Assembly: GCA_000310025.1 (NCBI GenBank)
Contig: FN649737.1
Location: 3,193,396 to 3,257,395, forward strand
Reading direction: 5' to 3'
Length of the DNA stretch: 64,000 bases
Source of the DNA: Ectocarpus siliculosus
Taxonomy: Eukaryota; Sar; Phaeophyceae; Ectocarpales; Ectocarpaceae
Position numbers and translations under genes: made by a program
Notes under the pieces: model-generated
The model's input: the letters and a program-made list of their open reading frames with translations, nothing else
Told to the model about the DNA's origin: nothing
Database searches by the model: none
In this document: one piece after another, positions 1 through 9,095 of the stretch
Numbering within the stretch: position 1 is the stretch's first letter
How the letters are laid out: each line of letters starts with the position of its first letter

Positions 1-178
1 GAGGGGAAGCATTGGCCGATTTGTCGGCCACCTCCTCATAGGTCACGTTCTCCACCGGGGTCAGCACGCCATGCTGCTCGTAGAAAGTCCAGGAGATGGT
101 GGGGCGTGTGTTGTTTCGAGTGTTCGCATTTCGAGTCATGAATTCCTCGTCTGTCTCTGCAATTTGTTCTCCCATCAT
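1..178 (-). CDS. 5' end of an unidentified protein gene, truncated by the window edge
   Basis: An open frame on the minus strand starts with two adjacent ATG codons (176-178 and 173-175) and stays open for 59 codons to the window edge. It begins MMGEQIAETDEEF and later reads TISWTFYEQHGV and ENVTYEEVADKSA. The composition is ordinary for a soluble protein: acidic N-terminus, mixed middle, no low complexity. I do not recognise the family. The ATG pair could instead lie inside an exon, because candidate acceptor AGs occur just upstream on the minus strand. The nearest neighbour is the CAP-Gly exon on the same strand at 1500-1609; whether the two belong to one gene is not resolved. Confidence 0.45.
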   Translation of the reverse strand, partial: MMGEQIAETDEEFMTRNANTRNNTRPTISWTFYEQHGVLTPVENVTYEEVADKSANASP

Positions 179-1499
179 GGAACGTGTATCAGAGACTAAC
201 TACCCCGTAGATTGGTACCCTTTTGTTTTCAAATGACTTAAATCCTAGACTTGCACCTCAATCGTTGCTGTTTAGCGAGTGTTTGTTCGTGAGTACTTGC
301 GCGCGAAAAATCGACTCTAGAGTGTTGACGATGGAGAGGATTTGCTAAACTTCTTGCAAAGAAAAAACTGCAGATGTGTGCCTCAAAGGAAATCCTGCGG
401 TGTGGCTTTGTCCGGTTCGCCAGCGAAGCAGACCATACGGGATCGCCCGAACGAAGCCATTCCCGTTCCACGAGCACAGAGCTACCCAAAGCTCGGCTTT
501 GTTTTCAACTTTACGCCACAGGAACGAGAGGTAAGTCCATCTCAACGTCATCTTTCGGGTCAGGGGGGAGGCGAGTTTCACCGTTGAACGTTGCAGAAGG
601 CGCTCACGACCTCGACTGTGTCCCTCTTCTTTAGGGCATAGCGGTAATTTGTGAGCCCCCTGGCCACCACAAGTGTCAACTCGATCATCGTATCACTACA
701 CTGTGTTGATGCGGTTGAGTGGTCTAGCACAAAACCAACAACAAGATTTGCTTGCGGTGCCGTAAGACTGCACGCATAGTTCTGACGGTAACGACGGCAT
801 GGAAGTGAGGAGGCACGTAACCCGTTTGCAGGCATCTCCGTTGCTGCAGGCTTCAACCCTTATGCGTCACGGTGCACACCGATGTCATTTGCAACGTTTC
901 AGAAAGCTTCTGGCACGAGAGAGGGCGCTCTTCCTACCGCCGCAGATGTACAGCAGTGGTTTTTGAGAACGTTTGTTTTTATCATTTTGACGTTATCATT
1001 TTCATGATCCAAGTGCTTGGTTGTAGGCAAGCCAGCAATTGGATCTAAGAAGCACATTGTTTTCTACAGCACGGTGTAAGTGTACGTGTGATTCGAGCAC
1101 GCGTTTTCAAGCAACACATCCTTGCTTGTTGCGCCTCGCATCGAAGCACGCGTGTGCCAGCATTATTTTCTCCTTCTCCTCCCTCCCTGTTGCCGCACCC
1201 CCTTTAAGTGTTCCAGTAACAACAGCAATTATTCGGAAGGACTTACACCACATACAGGTTTACACATCCTGGATGCCGGGCTACCACGATGCATGTTCTA
1301 TCACCCACGCACTACCACATAGCGCTCCCCTTTGCAGACATACGCAAGGATAGAATGTTCTCCACGCGGCTCAAATGCTATCACCGGGGCGTGGCGTCTT
1401 TTTTTTTCCCGAGACCAAAAAGTGTACAGCGTACCTCTGGGTGTCGTCTGCGACTCCTTCCGTCGGCAGGGACGGCAGAAAGCGAAACAGCCGCCTCAC
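179..1499. other. No assignable gene
   Basis: This AT-balanced stretch carries several short open frames on both strands. A minus-strand frame at about 578-760 (reads NLVVGFVLDHS and VARGLTNYRYAL, then a possible donor) might be an exon of the CAP-Gly gene, but no matching acceptor and phase could be established. Nothing else is supported. Confidence 0.4.
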
Positions 1500-1609
1500 C
1501 TTCGGTTCGCATGTGAAGTACGTCTTCCCTTCGACGGTTCCGTTGCAGTTGCCGACCGCCTCGTCTAGGTCGACCCCTACATGCTCTCCAGGGGCGAAGT
1601 GCACCTCTC
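1500..1609 (-). CDS. CAP-Gly domain exon (microtubule-binding type)
   Basis: On the minus strand a CAG acceptor precedes base 1609 and a GTGAGG donor follows base 1500, giving a 110-nt exon that enters in phase 1 and leaves in phase 0. It encodes GEVHFAPGEHVGVDLDEAVG, then NCNGTVEGKTYFTCEPK. This matches the core of CAP-Gly domains: G-x-V-x-F, the G-x-x-V-G-V-x-L-D-E strand, the GKNDG-type loop followed by G-x-x-Y-F-x-C. CAP-Gly domains bind EEY/F tails of tubulin and EB proteins. The diagnostic GKNDG loop reads GNCNG here, so ligand binding may be altered. The flanking exons (N-terminal strand; the G-x-F-V-R segment) were not located. The Copia insertion lies upstream, so the gene may be intact, diverged or disrupted. 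Confidence 0.55.
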
Positions 1610-1845
1610 CTGCGTAGGCGACTCGCTGGGCGGTAGTTCGGAACGCGAGAGTGACGGCGAGTTGGCTATGGGCCCCTCTCGGAGGGGGGGAAACAAAACA
1701 AGGCATCGTCGCGTCGAATGGTGTTCTCAGCGATGCCTGTGGGTTGCTCCCAGTGGCTGGTTGCAGGATGGATAGCGATAGGTTGGCTTTCATTCATCGC
1801 ACCATCGTCGTATAGTTTACATCTATCCAACCAACACGGAGGTTG

Positions 1846-2011
1846 TGTTGGGAGTACTTGCTGTACAAAACTGCAGGGTTTGACGGGGTATTGGGAATAG
1901 CCCAGTCTGTAACCGTCAGATGAAGTCAGCTTGGGCGTCTGTATTTAGATAATGATTCACTCTGTGTTTCTCTACCCAAGCCTCCACACACGCCAACCAC
2001 AGCGTACAGCA
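1846..2011 (+). repeat. 5' LTR of the Copia element
   Basis: Starts TGTTGGGAGTACTTGCTGTA and contains GATAATGATTCACTCTGTG and ACACACGCCAACCACAGCGT, all repeated in the 3' LTR. It lacks a ~20-bp segment present in the other LTR. Confidence 0.85.
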
Positions 2012-2053
2012 GCCGGTTTTGAGCCTCGCGTGGTAGGGAAACAACGTCGAGTC

Positions 2054-2386
2054 ATGGCGTCGCCCAGCGCCACCATCTCCAGCGAGGGTATGCGCCGTTT
2101 GACGGCATTATGGCGCATTTCCCCGGCTGGCTGTCACTATTTCGCTCCCTGGTGCACGAAGCCGGGTTGGGAAAGGTCATGTCTGGCGACGAGACTGCAC
2201 CAGCTGCACTTGGCGCCGATGCTACTACATCCGAGGTCGCGGCGCAGAAGAAGATGGTCGACAAGTTCAACAAGAAGAACGGCAAGCTTTACACTCGTCT
2301 GCTGCTGGCGACATCGGATTGCGCCAACGGATACGCTAGCACAGCGTCCCAGGTTGTGCAAACTTATGGGCCGATTTTGACTGCGG
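2054..2386 (+). pseudogene. Copia gag N-terminal fragment
   Basis: The frame opens MASPSATISSEGMRRL near 2054. After a frame change near 2105 it continues as FPGWLSLFRSLVHEAGLGKV and KKNGKLYTRLLLATSD. This is the N-terminal Gag arrangement of Copia elements, where a short acidic lead is followed by a W-containing helical segment. The frame ends abruptly near 2390 where sequence homologous to the middle of the polyprotein (zinc knuckle, protease, integrase) should begin and reverse transcriptase appears instead. This marks the internal deletion. Confidence 0.6.
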
Positions 2387-2398
2387 AATTCGGCAGCG

Positions 2399-3294
2399 CC
2401 AGTGGCGTCTATGGAATATGTCCATCTCCTGGTTGCTATCACTGCTCATCACCGTCTAGTTCTCAAGCAAGCCGACATCAAGACGGCTTTCCTCCATGCC
2501 AGAATCCCCGAAGATACGGAACCCATCTACGTGATACCTCCGAAGGGGTTCGAGTGTTCGTCGGAACAAGCTAGACAGGTCTGGCAACTCAAGGCATGGC
2601 TTTACGGTCTGCGTCTCTCCCCGAAGGGATGTAATGAGACATTTCACGTGTATCTGCTGGAGAATGGATCCATGCCTGTACATCTTGAACGCGGGCGAAG
2701 TAATTCTCCTAGTTTACGTGGACGACATCCTGTTCAGAACCGACGAGAATCAAATGTCGACGATCATCGAACAGCTGAAGGAGCGCTTTGATATGGTGGA
2801 CATCGTTGACGCGAGGATTATCCTAGGAATGATCGTTGATCGCAAAGTTGGCGCAGGAACGATTCTCTTGACGCAGGAGGTGTAACCCAAGGCAGGATGA
2901 GTTTGGAATGGGCGACTGGCACCCGAGGAAGATTCCTGCTGAGGTTCAGCCGATCACTGTGGTGGAGGAAAGAGCCTTTGTCGCCAGAGGACACCAAGAT
3001 GTTCAGGTCTGCCACGGGTTCGGCCCTTACCTGTGCAGGGGATCGAGGCCGGATATCGCTCACGCGGTGTTGGTACTTACCACGAGCATGGCTACACCAA
3101 GCCCGAAGGCAACGGTCATGCTGAAGTGATTGCTGCGGTACCTGACGGGGACAATCTCCATCGGAATCACCTACAGCGAAGACGCCTAAGATGGAGACAA
3201 ACTCACGGCGTGCGTTGACTCAGACTTTGCAGGTGACCAAAACAATACCCGTAGAGAAAATTGGGCAGTATGCGTCGGAACTAGAATGGCGTAG
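2399..3294 (+). pseudogene. Copia reverse transcriptase and RNase H remnant
   Basis: The frame begins PVASMEYVHLLVAITAHH and contains QADIKTAFLHA and WQLKAWLYGLRLSP, the conserved Copia RT blocks. A frameshift near 2680 moves the catalytic motif into another frame: LLVYVDDILF, with YVDD at about 2716. The RNase H and connection region follows with more shifts and stops: SRPDIAHAV, then GITYSEDA, then CVDSDFAGDQ. The last codons stop just before the 3' LTR. The product cannot be translated as one chain. Confidence 0.85.
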
Positions 3295-3308
3295 CTCTTG
3301 AGAGGACA

Positions 3309-3494
3309 TGTTAGGAGTACTTGCTGTACAAGACCGACTCTATTCTCTGCAGGGTTTGATGCGGTGTTGTGAAGGTGTTACCAAGTCTGGAATCTTCAGG
3401 TGAAGACAGCTTGGGCGTCTCTGTGTAGATAATGATTCACTCTGTGCTTCTCTACCCAAGCCTCAGCCACACACGCCAACCACAGCGTACAACA
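3309..3494 (+). repeat. 3' LTR of the Copia element
   Basis: Begins TGTTAGGAGTACTTGCTGTA and ends GCGTACAACA. It shares the same blocks as the 5' LTR plus a ~20-bp insertion after the first 25 bp. Confidence 0.85.
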
Positions 3495-3526
3495 GCCAGT
3501 ATGTCGCTGTTCCGAGAGATTGCACA

Positions 3527-3720
3527 AGATATCACGCCCCCTGGGTCGTTTTTCAAAGCCCGATTGCTCTATAGCGAAAACAGTATCGGCCCCGAAATTG
3601 GCTGCGTTAGAACCGTCGCGTCGAGAGCTTTAAGATCACGTACCCTTTGACTTCGGCATCCTCTTGTTCGTGGAGTAATACAGCTTTAAAAACCGGTCTT
3701 CCTTTGGGGGTGTGATATAT
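3527..3720 (+). mobile_element. Short inverted-terminal-repeat element (MITE), copy 1
   Basis: Begins AGATATCACGCCCCCTGGG and ends GGGGGTGTGATAT, an imperfect terminal inverted repeat. Inner blocks such as CGTCGAGAGCTTT and GGCATCCTCTT recur in copies at 30748-30933 (inverted) and 48532-48653. It lies 32 bp beyond the Copia 3' LTR. No coding capacity. The TA target duplication is not clean in this copy. Confidence 0.6.
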
Positions 3721-5174
3721 AATGCAACCTACGGTATCTGCGCCAGTCTAGTTATTTCAGCCCGACTGGTGGTTCCACAGGTGTACAGGAGCTGTCCTCT
3801 GCCGGACACCCTCCGCTTTCCTCCCACGGTGGGCGCTCAATTTGGTGACGATTGTAAAGCGGCAAGTACGTCAAGAACATTCCATAGAATCTCGCTCTGC
3901 TCTGTTGTTGTGGTACATGTAAATCTGGCCCTTGGTGCTTCTCCGGATCGCGATATCAGGAAGTTGTACCTTGATGGCATCTACTCCCTGACTCGGCGAT
4001 TATTCTGGGCAGAGAGCCAACACCATGATAATTGTATGTGCGACGGTGTTTTGGATGTGCGGACAGAGTAGCATAGCTCTGGATTGTTGATCGACCTCAT
4101 GCCGCACAATGCATCTAGACTTGGTGTTGTAGTTTAGAGTACAGTGCAGGTATATAGAAAGTATACCCTGTAGTCTACTCTGTACCCGATGGCGCTGCGC
4201 CCATTTGTGCTGTACACACACGTATCTCCTCTTTCCTGTGTAACACATGTACCTGTGACATCCAGAGACGACGCAATGTACGCCCCCCGCCAACATACAG
4301 TCCGCGAAACTCACCCCCTTGTGCGCATTCTTGAAAACAACCTCTTCTCCCACGATCGGGGCAATGTTGCCGGCCATATCTTTTGTGGGGAATGCGGGAT
4401 CTTGGTATAGCCTGCCTTTGAAGTGGTGCAAGCGATGCTAAAAGCTGTTTGACGCCCTGGGGAGAAGAGGAAAGGCAAAGATCCAGCAGGTCCCGCGCTG
4501 GGTATTGCACTGACCAGCACCTGGCGCTTGTGCGATGTACAGAAAGGGGTTCCGTGCAGATAAGTAGGGGGAGGAGGCGCTTAAGATCTTCATATTGATC
4601 TCACCGGCGGCAGGTAAAAGTCCAATTGAAAGATCCCCCGTCTGAAAAAAAAAGAACAGAGATGTGTGTGCTGCTGTACGTGGTTTTTACCCTCCCCATG
4701 AAGAGAGGCGGCGCCAACATCTGTGGCCCATTGTAAGGCAGCTCCCGGAACCAACTTGGGCGACCGATCCGATCATCCATGTTTGAGCTCTATGTATGGT
4801 ACGTGCGTCGTGCGTCCGCGTGTCCACATGTACTAGACTACAGCAGTATTGCGTACATATTGCGGAGTTTCGCGAACCGGCACCGTTTCACCCGCAATAC
4901 ACGCGCGCGCCATCGAAAATTAAAAAGGGGAGATGTCCCTATATGCTGTCTGGGAAATCGTAGACATACAGGTACTTTGTGACGCTATGAATCCATTGTT
5001 AATCTGTCTCAGACTCTTTTCTATGATAGAGATGGTTTCGTTGTGTCATATATTAAGAAAAAAAAAAAAATTAGACCGCAAGAAGACACGCAAGACGAGG
5101 AGAAAGGGCACGCGCCACGATCTTTACCCGCCCAGAAATCACAGAACTGCAGTAATAGTCCCAACATGGGTGAA
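3721..5174. other. No confident gene
   Basis: The only coding-like signal is a minus-strand segment at about 4310-4455 with a good polypyrimidine-CAG acceptor and a GGG|GTGAGT donor. All three frames are partly readable and none is recognisable, so it is not called as a gene. A poly-A run lies at about 5057-5070. Confidence 0.4.
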
Positions 5175-6840
5175 TCAGTCTGTCCATTAGTCTGTGATGC
5201 GTCTCGTCTAGGGTTGCTTTATGCTCAAAGAGGTTGATCATGCTTCGGAGCACAGCAGCAGCAGCAGCTACTGTAGACTACACAGTGTTTACTGTAGAAG
5301 AACACCTCACAAACTCATCATTCATCAACCTCACATTTTGTCCCTTCACCCTTCACTCTCTACTTCCGTTGATGACCGAAACAAGCAAAATCGCACAGCA
5401 CAACGGCATGGAAACTATCCACAGAGAGTGCCAGCGAAGGTGTTCCTCGGCGACCCCATCATAGGGAACGACTTTGCCAGAGCGTTCCCATCTTGTACAT
5501 TGGTTTCTGCACCTTTGCGGTGTCGCCAAGATCGTCACCGACGTGTCGAGCGGCGGTTCGTTGATCACGAACGAGCACACAATCAGCGGTGAGAGAGATT
5601 TTTTTGTTGTAGACAAGGGCATGTATCACATAGAAATTACCCATTCAAGACAGTTTTCGCAGTACTTTCGAAGTGTTATTTTGGATGGGTGATATGCACA
5701 GTCGCAAGGAGTTGGAGGAGGACAGCGAGAACGAGGAGCGGAAAGAGGATGAAGACGGTGAAGACGGTGAACACGACGGCAGGTGGTGTTCATATACATG
5801 TACATCTTAATGACGCTTTCGAGACGCAAGGCATTCCCCCGTTGTATTCAGGTGGACAGCCCTGCGACATCCGACCTGGCGCTGCCGCGCGGCCTCGTCG
5901 TCGAGACCGGCCATCTTTTTATATAGCAAAGCGTGATGTGGAACCACAATGGATGCTACCGTGCGGTCGTGGAGTCCGCGCAAGTCCGTTCGGCGCTCAA
6001 GCCGCCACCCGTGACCAACGTGAAGAAAGGGACGGCAACTGACGTCATCGGCCGCCTTAAAACCGCGATAGACGCGAAGGGTGCATGTGACGTTCGTTCC
6101 AGCGGTTGGCCCGCCGAGCCTCTCGGTCAAATGCGCCAAAATCCACGCCGTGATCAGCAGCTACAAAGACTGCCCGGTCGGTACGGAGCGCCTCCGGGAG
6201 TCTTGTCCCCCTGCTGGCCATGTGGGAGCTTCGTGTGTGATCCGGTGAGTCGTCCGTTGGGTAGGCTGACTTGGTCCGCCCTGGCGCCCTTTGAACAGAC
6301 GGTGCTGCTCTTTTTTTTTGCTAGAGGACGTGTACGGTGTGAAGAAAGTGTTGGGAATTGTGGGCGAGAACGGCGTCCCATCTCTCAGATTGCTTCTTGA
6401 CTGATGATATCACACGCAAAGCGCACTTACTTGGCCAACGCGTCCAATTTTTTTTTCGATGCTCACGCGAGCAGTAGAAACGTGGCGAAATCTAGTCCAT
6501 ACAGCGGAGTGGTGGAATATGCTGAGAAATGTTAATCTCTTAGGATACAACCGATGCTGCAGTGCTTCCTCTAACCCTACAAGAGCAAGAACTCGACCCT
6601 TCGTTAGCATCGGAGGCAACCCGTTGACCCATAAATTGTAAAGTTACCAAATGCATGCACCCACACCACGGCCATCCGTGCATACTCTCCGGGTGACGTC
6701 AGGAACTCCAAGGGGTGGATTTCTCCGGACCATCAGGCAGCGGCGTTCAACCTCATCGGAATTCCCGTAGCCGTGTGCCGCACGGCACTCCTTCCTATCA
6801 AGAACGCGTTGAGTGCAGACTCGACCCAAGGTGCACTCAC

Positions 6841-6946
6841 CGCAGTCTTGATTGGCTTGAGTGCCTTGTGGCACTCGGCGAGGTGGAGGCCGATTAAGCT
6901 GAAGGTCTCTTCCTGGTGATCCGGGGAAACACACTCTTTGGATTTC
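6841..6946 (-). pseudogene. Inverted, splice-competent copy of exon 3
   Basis: Read on the minus strand this 106-nt block has a GACGCCAG acceptor before it and a GCG|GTGAGT donor after it, the same length and phase as exon 3 of copy B. It is fully open: KSKECVSPDHQ, then FSLIGLHLAECHKAL and KPIKTA. It is closer in sequence to the B exon than the forward A copies are. Its orientation is opposite to the rest of the pseudogene, so it cannot be used in a plus-strand transcript. Confidence 0.75.
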
Positions 6947-8262
6947 CTGGCGTCCAGCGGAGGGGATAATCGGATAAACAGTGAATTTTTCCGAACCGTC
7001 AAGCAGAGGCGTTCGACTCAGTTGGACTCCACCTCGCACCCGTCAAGAACGCGGTGAGTGCAGACCCGACGCATCCTTAGGGCGTTCAGAGATGAGAAAC
7101 ACACATCCTACCCCACGCTCGGATTTGTCGTGAACGCCAAGGCATGGTTCCCGTTTCACACAGCGTTATGGTTTTTGTCTGTTCCCAGGCACATGATGTC
7201 GGTTTTCAACTGTACGCATGGGCTGCTCGGACCCCAAGCCCCGCTCCCGTATGGACCGTCCTCCGTCTTCCCTCCTCCAAAATATCGACCGAGTAGTAGG
7301 GACAATATTAGAGTTCCCTGGGTACAAGGTGAGTCTCTTCAAAACATACACATCCCCACGACTCCTATTAGTTGTTGCGCAGCATATCCCCCCCAGTTTT
7401 TTCAGTTCCCACCGGTACTCGCGAAAGCTTCCCCATATCATCAACACATGTGTTTCACGTCTGCGTTTCGGCACTATGAGTGGTCGTGGTGAGTAAAAGG
7501 GAACGAGTGGCGGTGCAAGTGGACCTACACACTGCCGTTGTTGTTGGTTGTGATGATTTCTTAACACTGAATCAGAGTTTCCGTCTTGGTTCATCCTGCT
7601 CCGGAGAATCCCATCATCCTGTTGGGGTTGGTTTTTACGACATGCGTGGGGTGAATTTCTTCTTTGTCTCAGGCCAGACATCGCTCTCCTTGATTTTGTC
7701 CACCCTCACCCTTCCAGGCTAGCGCGGCCACCTTCTGGCCCGAGGTCGCCACAAGCAAGGGATTGTTGGCAAGGGCGGCAACATTTTCCACCCTGAGCAA
7801 ACTCAAGCGCGAGGCCAGCGGCAGCAGCTGGAGGGTCGGCTAGCCTCCTCCTCTTCTCCCCCATCATCTTCGGGGAGGGACCGGACGAGCAAGGCCTTCT
7901 TTCCCTGTCCTTCTCCTCACCACCTGGGCAATACGTCGAGCGGCAGGACGTCGAGCGGAAGCGGCTGCCGCCGCACCGCGCCCCCCTCGGACGACGACGA
8001 CATTGACGACGCCACCGGCTCACTTTCACCGTTCTCTTCTTCACCGTCGCCATCTACTCGCTCTTCTTTCTGCTCACTTTCCTTCTCCCACGCATTATCT
8101 GGGGGCAATAATATCACCGACAGACAGTCGTCGCTGTCGCGGTGGAGCAAGGGCGCCAGCAAGAAGGCACTGACACTGGTTTCGTCGCGACGTTGGCCTC
8201 CACCCGCTTGTTTTCTCGAAAGGGGGGGGCGCAGCTGGGCCACCAGAGAAAACACGCTGCGG

Positions 8263-8422
8263 CCAAGGTCTCCGTCTAACCCTATCCCCGAACCATTGCC
8301 TGGCCGGGGTGTTCGTGGCTGGGCCACCAGAGGACATGCACCGCGGCCAAGGTTTCCGTCTAACCTTATCCCCGAACTATTGCCGGCAATGGTTCGGCGT
8401 TAGGGTTAGACGGAGACCTTGG
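8263..8422. repeat. Tandem plus palindromic repeat in the last exon of pseudogene A
   Basis: A 38-bp unit beginning CCAAGGTCTCCGTCTAACC occurs at 8263-8300 and again at 8347-8384, then immediately as its reverse complement at 8385-8422. The two inner units form a hairpin with only a few mismatches and no loop (centre GCC|GGC). Copy B has a single version of this stretch, so the repeat arose in A. Confidence 0.85.
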
Positions 8423-9095
8423 TCGGGGTGTTTCTTTTCGGTCGGCTGCCTTACGGTGATGTTCTTGCTCCCAGAGAACGCGTGGGAGGAGGGCCCTACC
8501 GTAGCACGACCCGCCGCGCTAACGAAGGGGAACGAGGCTGCGCGGAAGCGGCGCGATTGCCGGCCACAAGAGTCAATGTTTACGAGGGTGACTTTGAGGT
8601 GTAAGAGAGCACATAGATGTAGACGCGAGAAGTGATAGACCTAAGTAGGGAGAGCGAGTGGCTCGGCACGTGTCGATACGGTGGAAACGGGTAGTAGTAA
8701 GTGTGGCATTTAGTGCATAGCATACCTGGTGCCATGTTTTTCATAAACTGTAGCGAAATAGTCTAGCTGTTCAGCGCGACCAATTTTGGTTCCTGGTGTT
8801 TTGGTGCCGATTCACAAGGATGTCTCTTGGAAATATTGGAAATAGATGTACGCCAAACGCCAATACGTTAGTCCGGGCTGTCGGTTGGTTCGATGGCGAG
8901 GTTCTTCGGAGAACCGTATCCTGAAGCGCGGGAGGAGTGCGGCATCATCGCTTTAGTTGTTTTTGGTCTCAAGTTAAAACCCGTTCCGGTTTTCTGCTCA
9001 GTACCTTCTACACCCGTACCTGTGCAACTGACGCGGACACCTTCCGTGATCACAGGACAACTACTCCACGAAAGGGGGACACACCACGAAAAACC

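Larger units (their letters stand above)
1846..3494 (+). mobile_element. Copia-type LTR retrotransposon, internally deleted
   Basis: Two direct repeats, 166 and 186 bp, begin TGTT and end AGCA/AACA and bound a 1.3 kb interior. The interior joins a gag N-terminus directly to a Copia reverse transcriptase and RNase H, so protease and integrase are missing. The coding part carries several frameshifts and stops. The LTRs differ at many positions and by a ~20-bp indel, so the copy is old. No matching 5-bp target duplication was seen outside the LTRs. It could at best be mobilised in trans; the coding lesions suggest a fossil. Confidence 0.85.
5175..9095 (+). pseudogene. Pseudogene copy (A) of the four-exon gene at 15.6-18.5 kb
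   Basis: From about 5175 to 9095 the DNA aligns in order with 15345-19150, introns and 3' flank included, so this is a genomic duplicate and not a retrocopy. Exon 1 (ATG at 5408) has a 2-nt insertion after four codons that leads to an early stop. Exon 2 (about 5853-6237) carries indels that break the frame conserved in copy B. Exon 3 occurs three times: forward at 6703-6808 with the donor GT changed to TT, inverted at 6841-6946, and a shortened forward copy ending at 7053. The last exon (from about 7721) has an indel near 7815 that creates TAG in QQLEG-x-LASS, then a conserved Ser/Asp tail (SSSPSPST, RQSSLSRW) ending in duplicated and folded-back sequence. It cannot make the B protein. Confidence 0.75.

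Noticed and set aside
578-856. Minus-strand frame of 92 codons near the CAP-Gly exon
   Set aside because: No acceptor or phase links it to the CAP-Gly exon and no motif is recognisable.
4310-4455. Minus-strand segment with a strong polypyrimidine-CAG acceptor and GTGAGT donor (one frame reads GNIAPIVGEEVVFKNAHKG)
   Set aside because: The frame that looks most like protein has a TAG just after the acceptor; the others are Arg-rich. No partner exon was found, so it is not called a gene.
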